Assembly: GCA_001017865.1 (NCBI GenBank)
Contig: LATQ01000285.1
Location: 1 to 20,567 of the forward strand
DNA length: 20,567 nucleotides
Direction of reading: 5' to 3'
Source of the DNA: Rhodococcus sp. IITR03
GTDB taxonomy: Bacteria; Actinomycetota; Actinomycetes; Mycobacteriales; Mycobacteriaceae
Shown here: one piece after another, positions 8,691 to 18,589 of the stretch
Layout of the letters: every line of letters begins with the position of its first letter
Numbering within the stretch: the stretch's first letter is position 1
Translations under genes and position numbers: made by a program
Notes under the pieces: model-generated
What the model saw: the letters and a program-made list of their open reading frames with translations, nothing else
Told to the model about the DNA's origin: nothing
Database searches by the model: none

Positions 8691-8739
8691 CGATTTCGGT
8701 GGTTCGACCCGCTGAGCGGGGACGAACCCACCCAAGTCG
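8691..8739 (+). terminator. Terminator-like hairpin, sister of 7127-7177
   Basis: It begins with the same 12 bases CGATTTCGGTGG (8691-8702). GGTTCG (8701-8706) pairs with CGAACC (8723-8728), and the inner CCCGC (8708-8712) pairs with GCGGG (8716-8720) around TGA. The outer part (8691-8700 against 8729-8739) pairs imperfectly; one extra G in the left arm would make it nearly continuous. It starts 4 bp after the MHS stop. Confidence 0.6.
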
Positions 8740-8787
8740 TATGACTGCTCTACTGGAGGGAGATAACGAGAGCAGAGGAGGACCTCG

Positions 8788-9663
8788 ATGAACGACACGA
8801 AGCCGAACACCGTCTCCGCGGAGTGGTTGTACGAGCAGTTGGGGGACGAGGACCTCGTCATCGTCGACGCGACCGTGCACCTGAGCATGCCACCGGACGG
8901 TCCGTGCACATCGAGCCCGGGTTGGCGACCTACCTGGAGGAACACATTCCCGGCGCGGTCTACGCCGACCTGTTCACGGACTTCTCCGATCACGAAGCGC
9001 CGCAACCGTTCACCGCGGCGTCATCGGAGCGGTTCGCCACCGCCGCCGGTGCGGTCGGCATCGGTGAGGGACGTCGGGTGGTGCTGTACGACCAGAAGAA
9101 CGGCATCTGGGCCGCGCGACTGTGGTGGCAGCTGCGGCTCGAAGGTTTCGACGACGCCGCCGTGCTCGATGGCGGACTGCCCGCCTGGAAGGCCGCCGGA
9201 TATCCGGTCTCGGACGAGCAAGTGGTCCCGCACGGCGCGACCTTCACCCCTCGCATCGGCCGAGCTCGTGCGGTCGACGGAGGAGATCGCGGCGTCGCTC
9301 GACGACCCGAACACGCTGATCATCAACGCCCTGGATCCCGCGACCTACCGCGGTGAGAGCCCGTCCTACCCGCGACGCGGCCACATCCCCGGCAGCATCA
9401 ACATCCCCTTCGGCGACCTCGTCGACCCGTCGACCGGACGCTTGAAGCCGGCGGCGGAACTACGCGAGATCTTCGACAGGGCAGGTGCTCTCAACCCGGA
9501 CGTCAAGCCGGTGACCTACTGCGGCGGCGGTATCGCTGCCTCCGGACTCGCGCACGCGCTCGCAGCGGCAGGTCGGTCGGACGTCGCGGTGTACGACGGT
9601 TCGCTCAATGCGTGGACCGCCGACGAGTCCCTGCCGCTCGTGGAGGGGCCCAACCCCCGCTGA
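8788..9663 (+). CDS. Two-domain rhodanese (thiosulfate/3-mercaptopyruvate sulfurtransferase), frameshifted
   Basis: About 292 residues with two rhodanese folds. The N-terminal fold is inactive and scaffold-like (IPGAVYADL, VLYDQKNGIWAARLWWQL, LDGGLPAWKAAGYPV). The C-terminal fold is catalytic, with the persulfide cysteine in YCGGGIAAS (Cys codon near 9520). The CGxG loop is closer to mercaptopyruvate-type than to thiosulfate-type CRKG loops, but donor preference is uncertain. It transfers sulfane sulfur, for example to cyanide or thiols, and is likely cytoplasmic. The start at 8788 follows AGGAGG with 6-nt spacing. Breaks: about 8900 (one lost G) and about 9255 (one extra base or two lost). 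A perfect hairpin follows the stop. Confidence 0.87.
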   Translation: MNDTKPNTVSAEWLYEQLGDEDLVIVDATVHLSMPPDGPCTSSPGWRPTWRNTFPARSTPTCSRTSPITKRRNRSPRRHRSGSPPPPVRSASVRDVGWCCTTRRTASGPRDCGGSCGSKVSTTPPCSMADCPPGRPPDIRSRTSKWSRTARPSPLASAELVRSTEEIAASLDDPNTLIINALDPATYRGESPSYPRRGHIPGSINIPFGDLVDPSTGRLKPAAELREIFDRAGALNPDVKPVTYCGGGIAASGLAHALAAAGRSDVAVYDGSLNAWTADESLPLVEGPNPR

Positions 9664-9671
9664 TTCGATGA

Positions 9672-9720
9672 AACTTCGGTGTTCTCGACGTCGTATAGCG
9701 CCGTGGAGAACACCGAAGTT
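9672..9720 (+). terminator. Strong terminator-like hairpin, 15-bp perfect stem
   Basis: AACTTCGGTGTTCTC (9672-9686) pairs perfectly with GAGAACACCGAAGTT (9706-9720) around a 19-nt loop. It starts 8 bp after the sulfurtransferase stop, consistent with termination before the pnuC promoter. It shares the core TTCGGTG with the hairpins at 7127 and 8691. Confidence 0.7.
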
Positions 9721-9739
9721 GATTTCACCGTTGCCTCAG

Positions 9740-9759
9740 TTAGAGCAAATATGATCTAA
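9740..9759 (+). promoter_or_regulatory. Candidate pnuC promoter (-10) inside an inverted repeat
   Basis: TATGAT (9750-9755) is a good -10 box about 30 bp before the pnuC start. The arms TTAGA (9740-9744) and TCTAA (9755-9759) flank it, forming a possible operator for an NAD-responsive repressor. No convincing -35 at the right spacing is visible. No regulator can be named from this sequence. Confidence 0.4.
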
Positions 9760-9784
9760 TCGCTGCCACAAGCGAAAGGCGGCG

Positions 9785-10414
9785 ATGATGATCGCATTTC
9801 TGAACTCGACGGCGTTCACCGCACTCGGTACGCCCACGACCTGGGCCGAGGTGATCGGTTTCGTCAGCGGCGCGTGGTGCGTGTACCTGGTGGGACGGCA
9901 GTCGATCCTCAACTGGCCGATCGGGATCGCCAACAACCTCGTGTGGATCCTGCTCTTCGCGACCGCCGGGCTCTACGCCGACTCCGGACTGCAGGTCGTG
10001 TACATCGCGCTCGCCGTGTGGGGGTGGAGCAACTGGGCGCGGGGCAGGGACGGCGACGCTCTGCAGGTGACGGGCACGAACACGACCGAATGGAGCGTGC
10101 TCGCGGTCGTCGGTGTCGCTGCGGTGATCGGGCTGACGGCACTGCTGGAGGTCGCGACGAACTCGACCGTTGCGTTCTGGGACGCGACCACCACCGTGTT
10201 GTCATTGCTGGCGACGTGGGGGCAGGCGAAGAAGCGGTGGGAGTCGTGGCTGTTGTGGATCGCCGCCGACCTGATCTACATCCCGCTCTACCTGCACAAG
10301 GGGCTGACGCTCACGGCGCTGTTGTACGCGGGCTTCCTGCTCCTGTGCATTCGGGGCCTGCTCGCCTGGCGACGCTCCATGGCGGCCGAGCGGGAACTCG
10401 TGGAGGTGCGCTGA
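9785..10414 (+). CDS. pnuC: PnuC-type nicotinamide riboside/mononucleotide transporter
   Basis: An intact 209-residue integral membrane protein with about seven helices. It shows PnuC hallmarks: NWPIGIANNLVW in the early helices, the WGWSNWARG motif, and the late ESWLLWIAADLIYIPLY segment whose Trp and Asp residues line the vitamin site in the family. PnuC moves ribosylated vitamin B3 by facilitated diffusion, trapped by phosphorylation inside. The gene's TGA (10412-10414) overlaps the ATG of nadR (TGATG), which encodes that trapping kinase, so the two are translationally coupled. Start ATG 9785 (or 9788) follows AAAGG. The promoter candidate lies at 9740-9759. Confidence 0.93.
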   Translation: MMIAFLNSTAFTALGTPTTWAEVIGFVSGAWCVYLVGRQSILNWPIGIANNLVWILLFATAGLYADSGLQVVYIALAVWGWSNWARGRDGDALQVTGTNTTEWSVLAVVGVAAVIGLTALLEVATNSTVAFWDATTTVLSLLATWGQAKKRWESWLLWIAADLIYIPLYLHKGLTLTALLYAGFLLLCIRGLLAWRRSMAAERELVEVR

Positions 10415-11467
10415 TGTATCGGCACGCACTCGTCATCGGGAAATTCTACCACCTCACGTCGGTCACCATCACCTCGTCCGGCGTGGCGCGGAGGTCGCCG
10501 AACGCGTCACCGTCGTCGTGATGTCCTCTGCGGCAGAGACGATTCCGCTGGATGACCGCGTGTCGTGGATGCGCGAATCGCACGTCGCCGACACGGCGGT
10601 CACCGTGACGGGGATCCCGTGCGACGCACCGATGGATCTGGAATCGGACACCGTATGGACCGCGCAGGTCGCCTGCATGAAAGCAGCCGCGCGCACCGTC
10701 ACCGATGTTCCGGTCGATGCGGTGGTCTCCAGCGAGAAGTACGGCGACGAGCTCGCTCGACGCTTCTCGGCCACGCACGTGTGCGTCGACCCGCTGCGTG
10801 TCGCGCATCCTGCCTCCGGCACGGCCTGTCGCAATGATCTCGCGGGGCGCTGGGACGATCTCGACGCACCCGCCCGGGCCGGCCTCGCGACCCGCATCGT
10901 CGTCCTCGGCGCCGAATCCACGGGTACCACCACCGTGAGCCGAGAGTTGGTGCGTCGATTCCGTGCTCGCGGTGGTGTGTGGGAACGAACCGGCTGGGTG
11001 CCGGAATACGGTCGACAGGTCACCTACGACAAGCTCGGCACCGGAACCGTCGACGACATCGTGTGGACCGGCGACGATTTCGAGAACATCGCCGTCGAAC
11101 AGACGCGACTCGAGGAACGGGCAGCACGGGAGGGGTCTCCGCTGCTCGTCTGCGACACCGATGCCTTCGCGACCACCGTCTGGGAGCGACGCTATCTCGC
11201 AGCAGTGAGCGGGCGTGGCGCGGTGTCCGCGACCGGCGAGCGCGGTACCTGCTCACCGACTACAGCGGTGTTCCGTTCGTGCAGGACGCATCCGGGGACG
11301 GCGAGCACATCCGCGCGCGGATGACGGAGTGGTTCGTCGACGCGCTCACTGCCACGGGACGCTCGTGGGTGTTGCTCACCGGCAGTCTCGAGGAACGGGT
11401 GGACCTGGCGGTACGGGTGGCGGACGAGGCGTTGCGGTTGGGCTCGCAGTTCGGCGCGCCGCTGTAG
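10414..11467 (+). CDS. nadR: NadR-like bifunctional NMN adenylyltransferase / ribosylnicotinamide kinase, frameshifted
   Basis: About 351 residues. The N-terminal nucleotidyltransferase domain starts GKFYPPHVGHHH once a lost C at 10449-10450 is restored, giving the HxGH catalytic motif at residues 15-18. The C-terminal P-loop domain would phosphorylate nicotinamide riboside; its P-loop (about residues 166-174) reads GAESTGTTT, with Thr where the canonical Walker A Lys stands. CDTDAFATTVWERRY and YLLTDYSGVPFVQD are typical NadR kinase-domain segments. There is no N-terminal helix-turn-helix, unlike enteric NadR, so it is an enzyme rather than a repressor. A second break at about 11222 (GGG to GG) is needed to reach the TAG at 11467. 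It overlaps pnuC by one base: import and metabolic trapping in one operon. Confidence 0.9.
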
Positions 11468-11503
11468 AGGTGGATTTCGTCTTCCCCTTCTCACGTTATA
11501 CCG

Positions 11504-14095
<2,592 letters not shown>

Positions 14096-14153
14096 GCCGC
14101 GGCGGCGGGACATGTGAGGATTGTCGTCGTCGCGGAGCGGAGGAGGGCGTCGG

Positions 14154-14514
14154 GTGAAGAGCGTCGAGGCGGTCGAGAGCAGGACATTGCCGGTCTACGA
14201 GGCCGGCGAGATCGACGTGCCCTTCGTCATCGCGGGCATGGACGAGCTCGTCTCCCGCGAGACCCGCTTCGAGGCGCATTCGCATCCGACGCACGAACTG
14301 CTGTGGAACGACCGAGGTGCCTCCACCGCGACCATCGGTTCGCGCACATGGACGATCACCTCGACCATGGGCCTGTGGATTCCGGCGGGCCTGCTGCACT
14401 GGGGTGTCCTGCCTGCCGGAACCTGGTACCGCACGGCGCATTTCGGGATCGACTCGGCCCCGTCGTTGTCCGACGGGCCGGTGGCGGTGGAGATGACATC
14501 CCTGCTGCGACTGC
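14154..14514 (+). pseudogene. AraC-family regulator, N-terminal fragment (cut by IS256-family element)
   Basis: GTG 14154 follows a GGAGGAGGG ribosome site. The encoded segment is an AraC-type cupin/effector domain: RFEAHSHPTHELLWND, then GLWIPAGLLHWGVLPAGTWY, the usual pattern of AraC sensor barrels. Coding continues to MTSLLRL at 14514, where the insertion element begins in the last codon. Joining base 14514 directly to 15949 restores the frame exactly (RL, then LLDRLTDDRLGDD), so fragments 14154-14514 and 15949-16372 were one gene of about 261 residues. The truncated protein runs about 50 residues into the element and lacks DNA-binding helices, so regulation is presumably lost. Confidence 0.88.
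14507..14514. repeat. Left 8-bp target-site duplication
   Basis: GCGACTGC, repeated exactly at 15941-15948 on the other side of the element. An 8-bp duplication is typical of IS256-family transposition. Confidence 0.9.
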
Positions 14515-15940
14515 GGTCAAGTCCCGTGAGGTGGTGTGCGAGGTCGTCGCGTGATTCCTCGTCGGGTTATGCGGTCAAGGCGGGCGTCACCTCCTCGACA
14601 GGCTCAGCGGCGGTCCGAGCGGACCTGTCGCTGCGAGAGCGGGCGAGGACGTCGAGTCCGAGATAGCGTCGCCCTTCGATCCACTCGTCGTGCTGCTCGG
14701 CGAGCACCGCTCCGACCAGTCGGATCAGTGCGGTCCGGTCGGGGAAGATCCCGACGACGTCGGTGCGGCGTCGGATCTCCTTGTTGAGCCGCTCCTGCGG
14801 GTTGTTGGACCAGATCTGCCGCCAGATCTGCTTCGGAAACGCGGTGAACGCCAACAGGTCCGTTCGCGCTGCGTCGAGATGCTCCGCGACCTTGGGTAGT
14901 TTCGATTCGAGAGCGTCGATCACCCGGTCATATTGCGCGTGAACGGAATCGGCGTCGGGTTGGTCGTAGACCGAATGCAGCAGCGTCTTCACCCAAGGCC
15001 ACGACGTTTTCGGGGTCACCGCCATGAGATTGGTCGAATAGTGCGTTCGGCATCGTTGCCACGAGGCGCCGGGCAGGGTCGCGCCGATCGCGGACACCAG
15101 ACCGGCGTGGGCGTCGGAGGTCACCAACTGCACCCCGGACAGGCCTCGGGCGACCAGTCCGCGGAAAAAGCTCAGCCAGCCGGCGCCGTCCTCGGCGGAG
15201 GTGACCTCGACACCCAGGATCTCGCGGTAGCCCTCGGCGTTGACGCCGACCGCGACCAGGGTGTGGACGTTGACCACCCGCCCGTTCTCCCGGACTTTGA
15301 GCACCAGGCGTCGGCGGCGACGAACGTGTAGGGACCGGCATCGAGGGGCCGGTTCCGGAACGCCTCGACCTGCTCGTCCAACTCTTTCGCCATGACGCTG
15401 ACCTGCGACTTCGACAACGAGGTGATGCCGAGAGTGTCGACGAGTTTCTCCATCCGGCGGGTGGAGACCCCGAGTAGATAGCAGGTGGCCACCACTGAGG
15501 TCAGGGCTCGTTCGGCGCGTTTGCGGCGCTGCAGCAGCCAGTCCGGAAAGTACGAACCCTGCCGCAACTTGGGGATCGCGACGTCGAGGGTGCCGACCCG
15601 GGTATCGAAGTCTCGATGCCGGTAGCCATTGCGGACGTTGACGCGTTCGTCGGAACGCTGGCCGTAGTCGGCGCCGCACAACACGTCGGCTTCGGCGCTC
15701 ATCAGGCGTCGATGAACATCGACAATAACTCGCGCAGCAGGTCGGGGCTGGCGCCGGTGAGTCGGTCTTCGACAAGGCGGCGTAGGTCGATATCGTGGGC
15801 AGTGGTCATCGCGTGCTCTTTCGTCGAGTCGAGTTGGTAGCTCTCTCGAAGAATCACGCGGTGGCCGTCTTTCGTTCGGTTACGACACGCCCGCAGGGTC
15901 ATTCGGCTGCGGTTCGTACACCACTCTGATGGACGTAACC
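14515..15940 (-). mobile_element. Complete IS256-family insertion sequence (1426 bp)
   Basis: The element is bounded by imperfect terminal inverted repeats of about 27 bp: 14515-14541 (begins GGTCAAGTCC) and the complement of 15914-15940 (begins GGTTACGTCC). About 18 of 27 positions match, including a shared GTGGTGT block and identical first three bases. Both ends abut the 8-bp direct repeat GCGACTGC. It contains one leftward transposase gene. Size, repeat length, duplication and DDE transposase all fit IS256. It interrupts an AraC-family gene, and reconstruction without it gives an in-frame protein, so the boundaries are exact to the base. Confidence 0.93.
14567..15809 (-). CDS. IS256-family transposase, frameshifted
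   Basis: About 414 residues, the normal length for a mutator-type IS256 transposase. Catalytic residues after repair are Asp about 167 (VAADALVLKVRENG), Asp about 233 (VTSDAHAGL) and Glu about 345 (NPQERLNKEIRRRTDVVGIFPDR); the spacing of about 66 and 112 residues is right for the family. ATG 15809 opens with MTTAHDIDLRRLVEDRL. Breaks at about 15705 and 15307-15308 are both read as GCC-CTG having lost one C on the coding strand. If real they would kill the transposase, but they match the error pattern of the whole window. It is transcribed against the AraC gene it interrupts. Confidence 0.92.
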
Positions 15941-15948
15941 GCGACTGC
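15941..15948. repeat. Right 8-bp target-site duplication
   Basis: GCGACTGC, identical to 14507-14514, marks the right boundary of the insertion; AraC coding sequence resumes immediately after. Confidence 0.9.
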
Positions 15949-16372
15949 TGCTCGACCGGCTGACGGACGATCGTCTCGGCGACGACTCGCGCTCGCTGAC
16001 CGAACGCATGGTGATCGACGTGCTGGCACCGGCCGAGAACGAACTGATGGTGCAGGTGCCCTCGTCGCCGGTCGTGCGGCCGATCGTCGAGGCGATCGCC
16101 GAGGACCCGAGCGATCCGCGGACGCTCTCGGACTGGGCGGCCGAACTGGATGTGAGCACCCGCACCATCACTCGCACCTTCCGGTCGGAGACCGGCCTGA
16201 GTCTCGGGCGCTGGGTCGCGGCGGTGCGTGCCCAGAGAGCGGTGATGTTGCTCGGTCACGGCACCGACGTCGACGACGTCGCCGAGCAGGTGGCTACCGG
16301 TCGGCGAGTGCGTTCGGTGCGGCCTTCCGCCGGGTCACCGGCACGACGCCCGGGGTGTTCCGCGTCGGCTGA
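15949..16372 (+). pseudogene. AraC-family regulator, C-terminal DNA-binding fragment
   Basis: The second half of the split gene. It encodes the tandem helix-turn-helix module: DPRTLSDWAAELDVSTRTITRTFRSETGLSLGRWVAAVRAQRA (first HTH; residues given as landmarks LSDWAAELDVS and RTFRSETGLS) and, after repair of a lost G at about 16292, VGYRSASAFGAAFRRVTG (second HTH, with the usual AraC GYxSxSAFxxAFRRxxG pattern). The only in-fragment ATG is at 16008, so a short DNA-binding peptide without a sensor domain could be made if transcription enters from the element. It ends 140 bp before the iron-uptake lipoprotein gene, the likely target of the intact regulator, though that link is an inference from position. 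Confidence 0.86.
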
Positions 16373-16409
16373 TGTCCCGATCGCTACAGGAGCTGTCCCG
16401 ATCGAGCGA

Positions 16410-16438
16410 TTGCGTCGGACGGGGATCGACATTAAGTT
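16410..16438 (+). promoter_or_regulatory. Promoter of the iron-siderophore ABC operon
   Basis: TTGCGT (16410-16415) and TAAGTT (16433-16438) are separated by 17 bp, a good sigma-A-type pair. Transcription would start around 16445, within the iron box at 16438-16456, giving a leader of about 68 nt. Confidence 0.55.
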
Positions 16439-16456
16439 TAGGCAAACCTCGCCTAA
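16438..16456. promoter_or_regulatory. IdeR/DtxR-type iron box
   Basis: TTAGGCAAACCTCGCCTAA is a 19-bp dyad with perfect outer arms TTAGGC and GCCTAA, matching the actinobacterial IdeR/DtxR consensus (TTAGGTTAGSCTAACCTAA) at both ends. It overlaps the -10 box end and the predicted start point, the standard position for Fe(II)-dependent repression. It lies 56 bp before the lipoprotein start. Confidence 0.85.
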
Positions 16457-16512
16457 CTGCTCGCGGCAGATAGGGCCGAGTCCCCATCCGTACGAGAGTG
16501 AGTTCTGCCTCC

Positions 16513-17550
16513 ATGCGTTCGAAGCGCTTTCTGACGATCGCCGCCGCATCCGTCGCGGTCGCCTTCGGTCTCACCGCCTGTGGATCCTCCGACTCCTCGG
16601 ACACCGCCGAGTCCGGCTCCGCCGGTTCGGGCGAGTACCCGATCACCATCGAGCACGCGCTCGGCACCGTCACCCTCGACGAGAAGCCCGAACGCGTCGC
16701 CACCGTCAACTGGGCCAACCACGAGGTGCCGCTCGCGCTCGGCGTCGTGCCGGTGGGAATGGCAGCCGCCAACTTCGGTGACGACGACGGCAACGGCATG
16801 CTGCCGTGGGTCGAGGAACGTCTCGAGGAACTCGGCGCCGAGACCCCCGTGCTGTTCGACGAAACCGACGGCATCGACTTCGAGGCTGTGTCCGATACGA
16901 ACCCCGACGTCATCCTCGCCGCCTACTCCGGTCTGACGCAGGAGGACTACGAGACCCTCAGCGAGATCGCTCCCGTCGTCGCGTACCCCGAAGCTCCTTG
17001 GGCCACCTCGTGGCGCGACATGATCGAGCTGAACAGCGCCGGGCTGGGTATGGCCGAGGAGGGCAAGGAGCTCGTCGCGAGCCTCGAGCAGGAGATCTCC
17101 GACGCGGCCGCCGCCCACCCCGAACTCGAGGGTAAGGCGACGATGTTCCTCACCCACGTCGACACCGCCGACCTGAGCCAGGTCAGCTTCTACACCGCCA
17201 ACGACACCCGCGCCGCCTTCTTCGAGGACCTGGGACTGGCCACCCCGAAGAGCGTCGCGGACGCCTCCACCGACGACGCCTTCTCCAAGAAGGTCAGCGC
17301 CGAGCAGGTCGACGTCTTCGACGACGTGCAGATCATCGTCACCTACGGCGACCAGGAACTCGTCGACGCGCTCGAAGCCGACCCGCTGCTGTCGCAGATG
17401 CCCGCCGTCCGCAACGGCTCGATCGTCTTCCTCGACGGCTCCGGCCCGCTCGGTACCGCAGCGAACCCGACGCCGCTGGCCATCTCCTGGGTCCTCTCCG
17501 ACTACGTCCAGCTGCTCTCCGACGCAGCTGCCAAGACGAACGCGGAGTGA
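16513..17550 (+). CDS. Iron-siderophore ABC transporter substrate-binding lipoprotein
   Basis: An intact 345-residue FecB/FepB-like periplasmic-type binding protein. It has a basic N-terminus, a hydrophobic stretch and the lipobox LTAC at about residues 18-21, so it is exported and lipid-anchored on the outer face of the membrane. A Ser/Gly/Asp-rich linker follows, then the mature fold (EHALGTVTLDEKPERVATVNW; NPDVILAAYSGLTQEDYETLSEIAPVVAYP), typical of siderophore binders. The particular siderophore is not predictable. ATG 16513 is preferred over the upstream 16498 frame start because it gives a standard signal peptide. The stop TGA overlaps the GTG of the next permease (GTGA). Iron repression via the box at 16438 is expected for the whole operon. 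Confidence 0.93.
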   Translation: MRSKRFLTIAAASVAVAFGLTACGSSDSSDTAESGSAGSGEYPITIEHALGTVTLDEKPERVATVNWANHEVPLALGVVPVGMAAANFGDDDGNGMLPWVEERLEELGAETPVLFDETDGIDFEAVSDTNPDVILAAYSGLTQEDYETLSEIAPVVAYPEAPWATSWRDMIELNSAGLGMAEEGKELVASLEQEISDAAAAHPELEGKATMFLTHVDTADLSQVSFYTANDTRAAFFEDLGLATPKSVADASTDDAFSKKVSAEQVDVFDDVQIIVTYGDQELVDALEADPLLSQMPAVRNGSIVFLDGSGPLGTAANPTPLAISWVLSDYVQLLSDAAAKTNAE

Positions 17551-18589
17551 CCGCACTACACGACGAGTCGATGCCGAGCGCCCCCGAGAAGGGGCGCTCG
17601 GCCATCGGCAATTCCGTCTGGCTTCTCGTTCTGCTCGGTGTGCTCGTCCTGCTGGTGATCGCATCGATCACGATCGGTTCGCGCAACGTCGACTGGGCCG
17701 ACATCGTCGCGGCCCTCGGCGGCGCCACCGACAACATCGGTCAGGGCGCGATCGCCAAACGCATCCCGCGCACGGTGCTCGCGCTGCTGGTCGGCGCGGC
17801 GCTCGGTCTCGCCGGTGCCGTGATGCAGGGGGTGACCCGTAATCCGTTGGCGGACCCGGGCATTCTCGGCGTCAATATGGGCGCCTCGCTCGCCGTCGTG
17901 ATCGGCATGGCGTGGTTCGGGCTGTGGACGCAGACTCGATGATCTGGATCGCGATCATCGGTGCCGCCGCTGCTGCGGTGTTCGTCTACACGATCGGGTC
18001 GCTCGGGCGCGGGGGAGCGACACCCCTCAAACTCGCCCTCGCCGGTGCGGCCACCTCGGCGGCACTCGCGTCGTTCGTCACCGCCGTGATCCTGCCGCGC
18101 GGCGACATCGCCGGCAGCGTGCGGTCGTGGCAGATCGGCGGTGTGGGCGGAGCGAACTTCGACGCCATCTCGCAGGCTCTGCCGTTCTTCGTCGTCGGCT
18201 TCGCCATCTGCCTGCTGTCGGCGCGCAGCCTCAATTCGCTCGCGCTCGGCGACGATATGGCCGCCGGGCTCGGAGAGCGCGTCGCTCTCGCCCGCGGCAT
18301 CTCGTCGCTCGGTGCGGTGCTGCTGTGCGGGGCGGCGACCGCCATCGCCGGTCCCATCGCGTTCGTCGGCCTCGTCGTGCCGCACCTGTGCCGGTTGCTC
18401 ATCGGCATCGACAACCGGTGGCTGCTGCCCTTCTCCGCTCTCGTGGGAGCAGGACTGCTGACCGCCGCCGATGTCGTGGGCCGCATCGTGGCGCGACCCG
18501 CCGAGATCGACGTCGGCATCATCACCGCGCTCATCGGGGCACCCTTCTTCGTGTACATCGTCCGACGGCAGAAATTGCGCGAACTGTGA
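17547..18589 (+). CDS. FecCD-family iron-siderophore permease 1, frameshifted
   Basis: About 347 residues with 9-10 helices, a BtuC/FecCD-type importer subunit. Family blocks are clear: RIPRTVLALLVGAALGLAG, MQGVTRNPLADPGILGVNMGAS, and the coupling region GPIAFVGLVVPHLCRLLIG. One break at 17919-17921 (GGGG read as GGG) would truncate at 17942; repair gives AWFGAVDADSMIWIAIIG. The start GTG 17547 overlaps the lipoprotein stop by GTGA, and the same overlap recurs at the next two junctions, indicating tight translational coupling and roughly equal subunit synthesis. Confidence 0.92.

Noticed and set aside
7986..8880. Long antisense open frames across the MHS transporter
   Set aside because: They are shadows of the transporter with biased basic composition and no recognisable domain or ribosome site.
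9672..9720. The 15-bp hairpin as a riboswitch for pnuC
   Set aside because: It is a simple perfect stem with no conserved aptamer-like core, lies 8 bp after the preceding stop, and is upstream of the predicted pnuC -10 box, so it would not be in the pnuC transcript.
10414..11467. NadR as a transcriptional repressor of NAD genes
   Set aside because: There is no helix-turn-helix ahead of the nucleotidyltransferase domain; the protein starts directly with the HxGH domain.
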